Origin: BTUB01 sp964392765
GTDB taxonomy: Bacteria; Babelota; Babeliae; Babelales; Vermiphilaceae
DNA length: 30,565 bases
Reading direction: 5' to 3'
NCBI GenBank assembly: GCA_964392765.1
Contig: CAYMRF010000010.1
Span: forward strand, 1-30,565
Position 1 is the first letter of the stretch, and each line of letters starts with the position of its first letter. Position numbers and translations under genes: made by a program. The notes under the pieces were generated by a model. The model was not told the DNA's origin and did not search any database. It was given only the letters and a program-made list of their open reading frames with translations. Below, one piece after another: positions 15,372 to 22,763 of the stretch.

Positions 15372-15378
15372 AAATAAT

Positions 15379-16311
15379 ATGAAATATAAAAAACTTTTCT
15401 TAATTACTTTTCTTTCTTCAATACTGTTTAAGGCACATGCTTTCAACGAAAAAAAGTTCTATCTCCATTTTGATGTGAATAAAACCATCATAGCCATGGA
15501 TGCCGTGCAAGGCAAAGGCTTAGAAGAAACCGTTAATGGAATCTTAGCAGAGTTTACGTTTGAAAAGTGGGATGGGCTTGGTACTCAATCTTATTATTCG
15601 TTTATAACCGAAAAACTAGCCTTCGAAAATCCACACTTATCTCGCGCGAGCGAACAATTTAAAAAAATGAGAACAGAACTTCTTAAAGGATTCGCAGAAT
15701 ATTTAAAAGCCTTTCCAGAGTTGCTCACTCAATATCAAAGTGATAAAGCACAAATGATACGGTTGTTGAGCTCGCAAGAAATGGTGATTTTCCCTTCATT
15801 TTTTAAAGTAATCAATTGGCTGAATACCCATTACTCTAATCGATACGCAATTTATTTGCGTACTTTTGGCACCGATCTGCCGGAAGTAGTTCCTGCGATT
15901 CAAGCACAAGCAGAGCTCCAATTTGCCGGCATCGGGGAGTTTAAAGGGTGCGATCTTTCTTTGGCGCCAATAGGGCAAACGCTTGAATTTTTTAAGAATC
16001 CTCAATTGCTCAATTATGCCATTCGCGATGATTATGCCTATTGGAAATCGAAAGGATTCCAAGCTGTGGGGGGCAAGCTTTTTCCTGTTGAACTCAGTGA
16101 TGTGGCGGATATCCATATTTTCTTTGATGATAATGCCAATGATCCGGATAAACCAATTATCTGCCCGGTTTCTTTTGACGGAGCTTTGCAAGATACGCAA
16201 GATTTGCTTAATAAGGGCATCATTGTGGCGGTTAATCCTAAAGAAGCTATTTTAGACGAAGACTATTTTATTAAGAAAGTGCAGACTGCAGTGCTTGCTA
16301 GAGGCAAGTAA
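15379..16311 (+). CDS. Exported HAD-superfamily-like protein
   Basis: 310 residues from ATG 15379, chosen over an in-frame start 90 bases upstream because it avoids overlap with the previous gene and begins with a signal peptide (MKYKKLFLITFLSSILFKAHA). The mature protein opens with FYLHFDVNKTI, matching HAD motif I (DxDxT/V) except that the second Asp is Asn34. Thr162 in YLRTFGTD fits motif II, Lys225 in YWKSKGF could be motif III, and FFDDN (248-252) fits the acidic motif IV. The cap region (about 45-135) is helical. Loss of the general acid/base Asp argues against classic phosphatase activity. First gene of a run of exported proteins. Substrate unknown. Confidence 0.65.
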   Translation: MKYKKLFLITFLSSILFKAHAFNEKKFYLHFDVNKTIIAMDAVQGKGLEETVNGILAEFTFEKWDGLGTQSYYSFITEKLAFENPHLSRASEQFKKMRTELLKGFAEYLKAFPELLTQYQSDKAQMIRLLSSQEMVIFPSFFKVINWLNTHYSNRYAIYLRTFGTDLPEVVPAIQAQAELQFAGIGEFKGCDLSLAPIGQTLEFFKNPQLLNYAIRDDYAYWKSKGFQAVGGKLFPVELSDVADIHIFFDDNANDPDKPIICPVSFDGALQDTQDLLNKGIIVAVNPKEAILDEDYFIKKVQTAVLARGK

Positions 16312-16312
16312 T

Positions 16313-16702
16313 ATGAATAAAACAAGCTTGATTGCTGTTGCCAAACTTTTACTCGCAAATGTTTATGTAGTTGCAATGCCGACCTGGAAAAATGAAGAAG
16401 ATTTTAAACAATGGGTTACATCTCAAAAAGAGATTCAGGTAAAAACAATCAATAATAACACTATAAATGTTTCTATTCATGATCAATCGACCGTACAAGA
16501 TATTAAAATGAGCTTGCAGGAGACTGAGGGCATAGAGGTTGAGCGGCAATTTCTTTTTCCGACTTTTATGAGACTTGGTAGGATACATAATGGGCCTCGA
16601 TTAGAGAATTATGAAAGCATCAAACGGGTTATGAACTATTGGGATACCGATCGCTTTTTGCTTGTAACAAAAGCAGAAAATCAACCAAAATATCCAGAAT
16701 AA
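16313..16702 (+). CDS. Exported ubiquitin-like protein
   Basis: 129 residues from ATG 16313, one base after the previous stop. There is a hydrophobic export signal (about 1-21, ending VVA) and a short helical linker. Residues about 40-120 then align with ubiquitin: IQVKTINNNTINVSIHDQST and VQDIKMSLQETEGIEVERQ against ubiquitin's VKTLTGKTITLEVEPSDT and IENVKAKIQDKEGIPPDQQ, continuing with a Leu strand, LENYESI (ubiquitin LSDYNIQ) and FLLV (ubiquitin LHLVL). Ubiquitin Lys6 and Lys27 are conserved; Lys11, Lys29 and Lys33 are not. There is no C-terminal Gly-Gly; the chain ends TKAENQPKYPE, so conjugation through its own C-terminus is unlikely. Probably a host-directed mimic or binding decoy (inference). 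Confidence 0.7.
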   Translation: MNKTSLIAVAKLLLANVYVVAMPTWKNEEDFKQWVTSQKEIQVKTINNNTINVSIHDQSTVQDIKMSLQETEGIEVERQFLFPTFMRLGRIHNGPRLENYESIKRVMNYWDTDRFLLVTKAENQPKYPE

Positions 16703-16726
16703 ATACGCGGATTGAGAGCCACATGC

Positions 16727-17548
16727 ATGGAAAAAACCATTTTTATCCCACTCATCATGTGCAGCTGTATTGTGTATTTATTTTTCTTCAGCAATCGTAA
16801 AACGCGCATTGATCTTACCAATAAAAAAGTGGTGGTCATTGGTGCATCTGCAGGAATTGGAGAAGCACTGGCTAAAGAACTTGCAAAAAGAGGCGCCATT
16901 GTTGGATTAACTGGCCGGCGAATGCATCTTCTGGAAAAAAATTCTCAAGAGATTCCAGCAGCATCATTCATAAAGCAAATGGATATTGCCAAGCCTGAAG
17001 AAGCGCAAAAACAATTACACGAACTAATTCAAGAAATGGGTGGCATGGATATAATCATTATTAATGCTGCGGTTGGCAATTGTGATTTAGCGTGGGAAAA
17101 ACAAAAAGAGATCATCGATATTAACGTCTTGGGTTTCACGGCAATGGCAAGCGCAACCACTGACTATTTTATTCAACAAGGGCATGGCCATTTAGTTGGC
17201 ATATCAAGCATTATTGCACTGCGTGGTTCAAGTGCCGCGCCAACGTATAGCGCTTCAAAGGCATACGTTTCCAATTATTTGCATGGCTTGCGCGGTAGAT
17301 TTATGAAACTAAATAAGCCGGTCGCCGTTACCACCATCGAACCGGGCACTGTTTGGACGGCAATGCGCGGGTCTTGTGCTGAACAAGAGCCTTCAGATTT
17401 TTGGCGTGCAACCCCACAAGAAGTTGCGGTTCAAATTGCTGATGCAATTCAACATCAAAGAAAGCATGCCTATGTCACCAAGCGATGGCGTGTCATTGCT
17501 TGGCTTATTAAAATTATGCCTGAATCACTTTTTTATAAATATTTTTGA
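16727..17548 (+). CDS. Membrane-anchored short-chain dehydrogenase/reductase
   Basis: 273 residues from ATG 16727; a TTG 15 bases upstream is in frame but less likely. An N-terminal membrane helix (about 4-21) is followed by a complete classical SDR domain: cofactor site GASAGIG (39-45), NAA near 113 (the usual NAG, partly changed), Asn133 in DINVLG, catalytic Ser161, Tyr174 and Lys178 (YSASK), and PGTV after the active site. GRR (63-65) after the second strand suggests NADP preference. The domain should face the cytoplasm if the N-terminus is a signal anchor. Lipid or steroid-type substrates are common for anchored SDRs but not shown here. A strong terminator follows. Confidence 0.88.
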   Translation: MEKTIFIPLIMCSCIVYLFFFSNRKTRIDLTNKKVVVIGASAGIGEALAKELAKRGAIVGLTGRRMHLLEKNSQEIPAASFIKQMDIAKPEEAQKQLHELIQEMGGMDIIIINAAVGNCDLAWEKQKEIIDINVLGFTAMASATTDYFIQQGHGHLVGISSIIALRGSSAAPTYSASKAYVSNYLHGLRGRFMKLNKPVAVTTIEPGTVWTAMRGSCAEQEPSDFWRATPQEVAVQIADAIQHQRKHAYVTKRWRVIAWLIKIMPESLFYKYF

Positions 17549-17565
17549 TCGTTGATTACTGTTAA

Positions 17566-17600
17566 AGCAGCCTCACTCAAAAAGTGAGGCTGCTTTTTTT
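17566..17600 (+). terminator. Strong rho-independent terminator
   Basis: AGCAGCCTCACT (17566-17577), loop CAAAA, AGTGAGGCTGCT (17583-17594), then a T-tract to 17600. A perfect 12-bp stem between the convergent SDR and GNAT genes; it terminates the plus-strand operon. Confidence 0.92.
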
Positions 17601-17605
17601 CTTTG

Positions 17606-18305
17606 TTACACAATAAGCTGGTCAGCTGCTTTTTGCAAAATATCAGATTTTGCAATCAAATATTCTGAATTCACCCAAGAGCCATCTTTAGCATGAGAAA
17701 ATCCCCATGAATAATACAGATCTAACTCATACTCATTAGTGACTCGGGTGTGCACAAAAATTCGTTGCACTTTTGGCATCAACTTAAAAATTGAGCTCAT
17801 CAGAATTTTATGCAATCCACAATCTTGCACTTCAGGCACCACTGCAAGCATGCCTGCTTTAATACCATCGCTGCCAAATGCAGATCCCGTCAAAAATTGA
17901 ATGAACCCCAATAATTTGCCCGATTTTTGATCAAAAGCCATGATCAGATACTGCACCGATCCTGGTTCGCTGAATTGAGCGAAATCGGTATTGGTGAAAA
18001 AAGTTCGTGAAAATGGCATGAATCTCGTGCTCGATGGTGAGCCAATCAACCTGTTCTGAGCCTTGTTCCAAATAAGGCGCCAAAGGTTTTAAAAAATACT
18101 CATCGGCAATTGCTTCCGGATGTTTGCGCGTAAAGTTGAGTTCTTGTTGGGTATAGGCTTGAATAAGCAAACTATTAACTGATTTGAGGGCTTCATTAAG
18201 CCGCGGCGATTGGCCTTCAATACGTTCCCATTCTAAGCGGATGGGATTATTAAAAGCATCATGGGTGATAAAAGTATTCGAATTATGGGGTAGATCAAAA
18301 ATCAT
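17606..18305 (-). pseudogene. Frameshifted GNAT acetyltransferase
   Basis: Two overlapping minus-strand frames join into one GNAT protein of about 232 residues. The first frame (start 18305, GGAAAG upstream) runs MIFDLPHNSN ... IHAIFTNFF. The second continues TNTDFAQFSEPGSVQYLIM ... GKLLGFIQF, AVVPEVQDCGLHKILM (GNAT motif A, QxxGxG-like) and LDLYYSWGF. The switch needs removal of one base, and the overlap lies exactly at a run of six A on plus (17997-18002, T6 on the coding strand); with five T the frame is continuous. This is either a real frameshift, slippage-controlled expression, or a sequencing error. No signal peptide, unlike the other two GNATs here. Confidence 0.8.
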
Positions 18306-18495
18306 TGTTTTTCTTTCCAATAAAAGTTCTCGAGGCAATCCTCGAATAAGTTTAAAAATAGAAACTGATAAGCAATAAAAGCTTAATCAGTGAAATTAAA
18401 GGATAGAAATAAGAACTTTCATAGCGCCTCCGGGATTTACCCAATAGGGGAGACTAAAAAACAATAACTATCTTTATATTAGGCTAGAACTGCTT

Positions 18496-18501
18496 TATAA
18501 T
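18496..18501 (+). promoter_or_regulatory. -10 element before the gene at 18541
   Basis: A perfect TATAAT about 40 bases before the ATG; the -35 region (TTTATA, 18473-18478, 17-base spacing) is weak. It lies in the 18306-18540 gap, in which nothing else was recognised. Confidence 0.5.
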
Positions 18502-18540
18502 CAACAGCATATTTAGACATTTAACCCTTAAGGAGTTCTT

Positions 18541-19044
18541 ATGAATAAATTTTTGCTCTCATTTACTCTTTTGAGCGCCAGCATTGTGCTACATGCTATG
18601 GAAGACAAGCCCGATGATTCAGTTGTGCAAGATTCGTCCTATTTTGTCTATGAAGGGGCAACGGGAACCACTGGTGGAATTCCCACCGGATCAAAGTTAG
18701 TCACCTTTTATACCTTTGATGGAAGACCGTTAAAAACAATTGCGCATAAATTTTACTTCCCAATTATTGAACGTAAGTTGGATCAAAAGGCACCAAAACC
18801 TCAGCCAACCGAATATGAGATTAAATATTGGGCTGCACATGCAATTTCACTTAAGAGATTGGACGGGACGGTTGGAACTGTGTATAAGGGAGTGCCTGGA
18901 AACTTCATTCTATTTTACGATAAAAATGGGAACATTATTGAGAGAGATCGCTTTGATGAAGGCTCAAGTGTGCAAAATTTTAGCAATAAGCTGGATTTAA
19001 GTATCGTAAAGCAACGATTGGTTGAAGAAGCCAAGAAGCAATAG
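18541..19044 (+). CDS. Exported protein of unknown function
   Basis: 167 residues, AAGGAG upstream. Signal peptide about 1-19 (MNKFLLSFTLLSASIVLHA), followed by MEDKPDD, one of several MExP-like mature starts in this window. The mature part has short strands rich in aromatic and Gly residues (SYFVYEGATGTTGGIPTG, KLVTFYTFDGRPLK, NFILFYDKNGNIIERD) and a charged helical end. The repeated 'FYxxDGxxxx' phrasing suggests a small beta-rich fold. No homologue recognised. The next gene starts three bases after its stop, so they are likely co-transcribed. Confidence 0.7.
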   Translation: MNKFLLSFTLLSASIVLHAMEDKPDDSVVQDSSYFVYEGATGTTGGIPTGSKLVTFYTFDGRPLKTIAHKFYFPIIERKLDQKAPKPQPTEYEIKYWAAHAISLKRLDGTVGTVYKGVPGNFILFYDKNGNIIERDRFDEGSSVQNFSNKLDLSIVKQRLVEEAKKQ

Positions 19045-19046
19045 AT

Positions 19047-19544
19047 ATGGATGCACATACGCAACTACCGCCAAAAGTCGAGCAAAAAGAAGAATTACAA
19101 TCTCATTCAGCAGAAAACAGCAATCATAAAGTAGTAATCGACTTTATTGTTGCCAATAAAAAAGATAAAACCATCTTAATTCAACAGCGTTCGGCCTCTC
19201 GCAAATTATTTCCTTTGTGTTGGGAATTCTTAGGCGGACATCAAGAGGCGGGGGAAACTATTGAGGCATGTATCAAACGGGAATTGCTTGAAGAGGGCAA
19301 TTTGCAATTGACGCAGATCGTCACTAAACTTCACGAATTTTACTGGCCTTATGAGCAAATAGTAGTAAAAGATATGGTATATCTGATTGAAGCTGAAGGG
19401 GAATTTAAGCTTGAAGAAGGAAAAGCCATTGCCCATAAATGGATCAAGCGAGATGAAGCCCATTTAATTCTCAAGCCGGGTGATACCACTAACGGGTTGT
19501 ATGTAGCGGCGCATAAAGCATTTGATATTTTGGAACAAGAATAA
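19047..19544 (+). CDS. Nudix hydrolase
   Basis: 165 residues. Nudix proteins cleave nucleoside diphosphates linked to another moiety using Mg2+. The Nudix box is at 64-86: Gly64-x5-Glu70-x7-Arg78-Glu79-Leu-x-Glu82-Glu83 (GGHQEAGETIEACIKRELLEE). The usual Gly two residues after the EE pair is Asn85. The catalytic acidic residues are intact. VIDFIVANKKDKTILIQQRS is the first strand pair, and CWEFLGGH fits IDI/MutT-like members. The first 28 residues are polar and have no counterpart in compact Nudix enzymes. No signal peptide, so it is a cytoplasmic protein in a run of exported ones. A copy of its last 46 bases is found at 20526-20571, after the next gene. Confidence 0.9.
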   Translation: MDAHTQLPPKVEQKEELQSHSAENSNHKVVIDFIVANKKDKTILIQQRSASRKLFPLCWEFLGGHQEAGETIEACIKRELLEEGNLQLTQIVTKLHEFYWPYEQIVVKDMVYLIEAEGEFKLEEGKAIAHKWIKRDEAHLILKPGDTTNGLYVAAHKAFDILEQE

Positions 19545-19558
19545 ATAGCAAGGAAACC

Positions 19559-20518
19559 ATGTTATACAAAAATACATTATCCTTAGGCTGTATTTTACTT
19601 ATCAATTGCAGCTCGATTGGCTGCATGGCTTCAGGCTTAATACCTGCGCGCTTTATGAGCGCAAAGCCTAATGTTGGTCGATCTCAAGTTGCAGACGTTG
19701 TAAAATATGGAGGAATAACATTCCATATTCCAAAGCTTTCTAATCAAGAATATATATCATTGGCTCCTCGCCCTCGATTATCGGAGAAATTTTCTCGCTT
19801 ATCACCTGTTGCACAGTCAATCCATTCTCTTTGGGATCCTCAAAGATTTGCAACTCCTCGCGAACCCGTAGAACTTTTTGACGTTAAGCATCCAAGAAAA
19901 TTCTCAAAATCATCAAATATTCGTGTTTTAGATATGCCGATCAAGATGGCTGGATCAAATCAATACCGTCTTCCCAGCGAACTTAAGCAATTTGGAAGTT
20001 TAATACAGCAAATAATCAACCATGAACATGCTATGTTGAATGAAGAGCAATTATTGCAATATTATGCCTATATTACGGTCAATCAATCCTGGGTAGAAGC
20101 GAGCCAAACACAAACAACTCCGGGTATTCATTGCGATGGGTTTCAAGGAGCGCGTATAAATCCTAAAACAATTGCTAATCATACGTATCTTGTTATGGAT
20201 AAAGTTGCAACAGTATTTTATCCACAAGCATTTGATTTTTCTAAGCTTGATGAGAAGAAACATAATTTTTTTGATGCGATGGCGCAACAAGCAAATGAAG
20301 CAAACACGATGCGGCTTAAGCTTTTAACAGTATATTTAATAGATGCCTATGCCGCTCATCGCGCAGATATTGCAAAAACGAGTGGTTATAGAACTCTGGC
20401 AAGATTAATCTATGATGTTAAAAAATTTGATCGGCTTGGCAATACCCATAATCCGCATTTTGATTATGCATGGCCTATGGTTCCACGACCTATTCCGACG
20501 TTTTCTGAAGAGAAATAG
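19559..20518 (+). CDS. Exported 2OG-Fe(II) oxygenase-like protein
   Basis: 319 residues with a hydrophobic, Cys-containing N-terminus (about 1-25, LINCSSIGCMASG), possibly a lipoprotein signal although the lipobox is imperfect. The C-terminal half (about 180-310) looks like a double-stranded beta-helix oxygenase: His191-x-Asp193 in TPGIHCDGFQG, an aromatic VFYPQAFDF strand, His267 in DAYAAHRAD as the distal ligand, and Arg278/Arg282 (GYRTLARLIYDV) as 2-oxoglutarate-binding candidates. It ends FDRLGNTHNPHFDYAW. The N-terminal half is unrecognised. The gene sits between the Nudix gene and a copy of that gene's 3' end, so it may have been inserted there. Fold call from motif order only. Confidence 0.6.
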   Translation: MLYKNTLSLGCILLINCSSIGCMASGLIPARFMSAKPNVGRSQVADVVKYGGITFHIPKLSNQEYISLAPRPRLSEKFSRLSPVAQSIHSLWDPQRFATPREPVELFDVKHPRKFSKSSNIRVLDMPIKMAGSNQYRLPSELKQFGSLIQQIINHEHAMLNEEQLLQYYAYITVNQSWVEASQTQTTPGIHCDGFQGARINPKTIANHTYLVMDKVATVFYPQAFDFSKLDEKKHNFFDAMAQQANEANTMRLKLLTVYLIDAYAAHRADIAKTSGYRTLARLIYDVKKFDRLGNTHNPHFDYAWPMVPRPIPTFSEEK

Positions 20519-20525
20519 ATAGCTT

Positions 20526-20571
20526 TATGAAGCAGCGCATAAAGCATTTGATATTTTGGAACAAGAATAAA
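20526..20571 (+). pseudogene. Duplicate of the Nudix gene 3' end
   Basis: 46 bases matching Nudix 19500-19545 with two mismatches, covering the last codons and the stop (…AAHKAFDILEQE, TAA). One mismatch changes Val to Glu, the other is silent. No other Nudix sequence lies upstream. It occupies the gap between the 2OG-oxygenase-like gene and the next exported-protein gene and creates a spurious upstream ATG for the latter. Confidence 0.9.
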
Positions 20572-20586
20572 AGAAAAGGCAAAAAA

Positions 20587-21033
20587 ATGAATATTTTAAA
20601 ATTCACACTTATCGTTTTATGTTCAACAACATCTTCTATGATGCTGGCGATGGAGCTACCTACATTGCCTGACCAAAAAAAAGTTTGGGATGATAAACGA
20701 GTTTTAGTGGCCGGTCTTAAGGCCATGCATTATTCCCTTGGGGAATCCGCTATCCTTGATATTGGCAATACATGCTCTCAAAAAGATGTTTTCTTGCAAA
20801 ATTTTAAAAGTACCTGGGAAGAACGTGCATCACGGCTTGCTCGTCTTGATTTTACCTTTGCTTCATACATGAAACAAGCGGGTATTGATAGTAATTGGAT
20901 TGAAACAGAAGAGCAGATTAAAAATAACACACGCATTTCTGCAACAGCCTTTATAACATTAATTAGAAATCGCTTTACCAATAATTTAGCAAAATACACT
21001 CCTGACTATAATCATAAGCGATTGTCCAAATGA
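20587..21033 (+). CDS. Exported protein of unknown function
   Basis: 148 residues from ATG 20587; an upstream in-frame ATG at 20527 lies inside the duplicated Nudix tail and is rejected. Signal peptide about 1-21 (MNILKFTLIVLCSTTSSMMLA) followed by MELPTLPDQKK. The mature 127 residues look all-helical (KTWEERASRLARLDF-like amphipathic segments) with two Cys-poor halves and no recognised domain. The stop overlaps an alternative start of the next gene (ATGA), and the real next start lies 18 bases on, so the two are likely co-transcribed. Confidence 0.7.
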   Translation: MNILKFTLIVLCSTTSSMMLAMELPTLPDQKKVWDDKRVLVAGLKAMHYSLGESAILDIGNTCSQKDVFLQNFKSTWEERASRLARLDFTFASYMKQAGIDSNWIETEEQIKNNTRISATAFITLIRNRFTNNLAKYTPDYNHKRLSK

Positions 21034-21050
21034 ACCTAATAGGAACACTC

Positions 21051-21869
21051 ATGAACAAATGCACTCGCATATTACTATTTACCGCTACACTTTTTTCTTT
21101 AAAAAGTAATACTGGTTTGGATAAACCAACCGATGAGCAACTCTATAACACTGATAAAATTGAAATATCATTAACCTGCCATCGTGATATCGACAAAAAT
21201 CGAGTTAACATGGATAGCTGGTTCAAAATTGCAAAAGCCACCGATGAACTTATTGACAAATGTTACGCCCAAGATGAACTTATTGAACAGTGTTATACCG
21301 ATCTGGAAGAAAAAGAAGCTGAACTTTTTGAAGAGGTGTGCGCTGCAATTCGATTGATTCGCAAAGAACAACGTGCGTCTTATGCGCAGGGAATTGGCAG
21401 AAGCTTATATGTCGCAGGCCAAACCACGCATATCATGCAAGAAGTTACGATTGGCGATCAAACATATATCATCGTTAATGCACTTACGGGCGCGCAAACT
21501 GAGCAGTTGCTACAATTGTGCAACAAACAATGGTGGGCAATCGATCGCACGCGTGAAAATCTTGATACGCTTTTAGAAAACTCTCTCTATTTCGCGCTCA
21601 TTGATGCAAGCAATCAAAAAGTGGTTGGTTTTATTCGTGCGATAACGGATTATGTATGGTTTGCAGGAATTCACGATGTTATGGTAGATGCAGAATATCA
21701 AGGCAAAGGATTAGGAAGGCTACTAGTAGAGAAAATGTTGGCACATCCAAAATTGAGCACAATTTCATTAATTGAGCTGGAATGCTTGAAAGATAAAGTT
21801 GGCTTTTATGAAAGGTTTGGCTTTGAATCTGATTTGGGCACTATAGTTCCGATGCGGTTAAAGAAATAA
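21051..21869 (+). CDS. Exported GNAT acetyltransferase with coiled N-terminal region
   Basis: 272 residues from ATG 21051 (AGGA seven bases upstream; an ATG at 21030 overlapping the previous stop is the alternative). It has a short export signal (about 1-19). Residues 35-115 are acidic and helical with a tandem repeat ATDELIDKCYA/QDELIEQCYT (63-83). The C-terminal GNAT domain (about 120-272) has VVGFIRAITD, HDVMVDAEYQGKGLGRLL (acetyl-CoA P-loop QGKGLG, 217-222) and VGFYERFGFE. Acetyl-CoA is absent from the periplasm, so an exported GNAT makes most sense if delivered into a host cell (inference). Target unknown. Confidence 0.8.
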   Translation: MNKCTRILLFTATLFSLKSNTGLDKPTDEQLYNTDKIEISLTCHRDIDKNRVNMDSWFKIAKATDELIDKCYAQDELIEQCYTDLEEKEAELFEEVCAAIRLIRKEQRASYAQGIGRSLYVAGQTTHIMQEVTIGDQTYIIVNALTGAQTEQLLQLCNKQWWAIDRTRENLDTLLENSLYFALIDASNQKVVGFIRAITDYVWFAGIHDVMVDAEYQGKGLGRLLVEKMLAHPKLSTISLIELECLKDKVGFYERFGFESDLGTIVPMRLKK

Positions 21870-21911
21870 AAAATATTTATATAATTGCTTTACAATAAAA
21901 AAGGAATAGCG

Positions 21912-22763
21912 ATGTATAAAATGTATGCAGTATCATTGCTGATCAGTTTTAGTATCTCAGGAATGGAAAAACCACCGGCGCCTGCAGTGCCGGTGCCGAA
22001 AGAAATTACTTCACCCACATTGGCGGGAATTCCTGATAGAGCAAAACTAGAATTGTTAATTAAAATAGCCGATGATCATTTTCGAACAGAAAATGGAACT
22101 TTGCAAATGGCTGTTCGGGATATGCGTTCATTATTCTTTACCTGCAAAGCCTATGCAAAATTTATGTATGATGATGATGCAACGGGTTGGATTATTGCCC
22201 ATCTGGTGCCAGTTGCAAATAAAAGATGGCATCATCTCAATACAAGAGCCAATTACCCTGCTATTGATGCATCAGTTGCGTTGTGTACGGTATCTGCTGG
22301 CAGAGATCTGGTAAGACGGCTTAACTTAGAGGGTAATGATGAAAAGTTACTCAAGGAAAACAGAAAGGCGGGCGAAGATATATTTTGGCATTATTTAGAC
22401 GATGGTACGTTAAGTTCAAAAGTAAGAATTGCTCATCTTAAAATGCTCTATAATGCCGGATGCTATCCTCAGCACGGAACTTTGGGAGCAACTCCTTTGA
22501 TGGTAGCAATCTGTCGCCCTGATACAGTGCTTGCAGAATTTCTTTTTGAAAGAGGTGTTGATTTATCATTAGATACAATCAACAGCGAAACAGCCGAAGA
22601 TGTCTTAAAAAGATGCAAGGAAAAAGCGACGCAAGAAAAAAATCAGCAAAAAATCGAAGATTTGAGAACTATTGAAAATATGTTGCTTGCGTATAAGGCT
22701 AATCTTACTCAAAAGACCAATCTTCCTCGAAAAACTGAATCTAACAAATGCATTATATCATGA
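21912..22763 (+). CDS. Exported F-box-like / ankyrin protein with C-terminal CaaX box
   Basis: 283 residues from ATG 21912 (AAGGA upstream; an in-frame TTG at 21885 is rejected). Signal peptide about 1-17, then MEKPPAPAVPVP. Residues 38-85 (AGIPDRAKLELLIKIADD ... RSLFFTCKAYAKFM) have the hydrophobic and Cys spacing of a degenerate F-box. Residues 173-235 contain one good ankyrin repeat (GATPLMVAI ... LAEFLFERGVDLSL) and a weaker preceding one. The chain ends RKTESNKCIIS; the last four residues are a Cys-aliphatic-aliphatic-Ser CaaX box, the signal for host farnesylation. F-box plus ankyrin plus CaaX is the architecture of Legionella AnkB. The F-box call is weak; the CaaX ending is exact. Six-base convergent overlap with the next gene. 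Confidence 0.65.
   Translation: MYKMYAVSLLISFSISGMEKPPAPAVPVPKEITSPTLAGIPDRAKLELLIKIADDHFRTENGTLQMAVRDMRSLFFTCKAYAKFMYDDDATGWIIAHLVPVANKRWHHLNTRANYPAIDASVALCTVSAGRDLVRRLNLEGNDEKLLKENRKAGEDIFWHYLDDGTLSSKVRIAHLKMLYNAGCYPQHGTLGATPLMVAICRPDTVLAEFLFERGVDLSLDTINSETAEDVLKRCKEKATQEKNQQKIEDLRTIENMLLAYKANLTQKTNLPRKTESNKCIIS

Noticed and set aside
20527..20586. Upstream ATG extending the exported protein that starts at 20587
   Set aside because: It lies inside the duplicated Nudix gene tail in another frame; the ATG at 20587 begins directly with a signal peptide.
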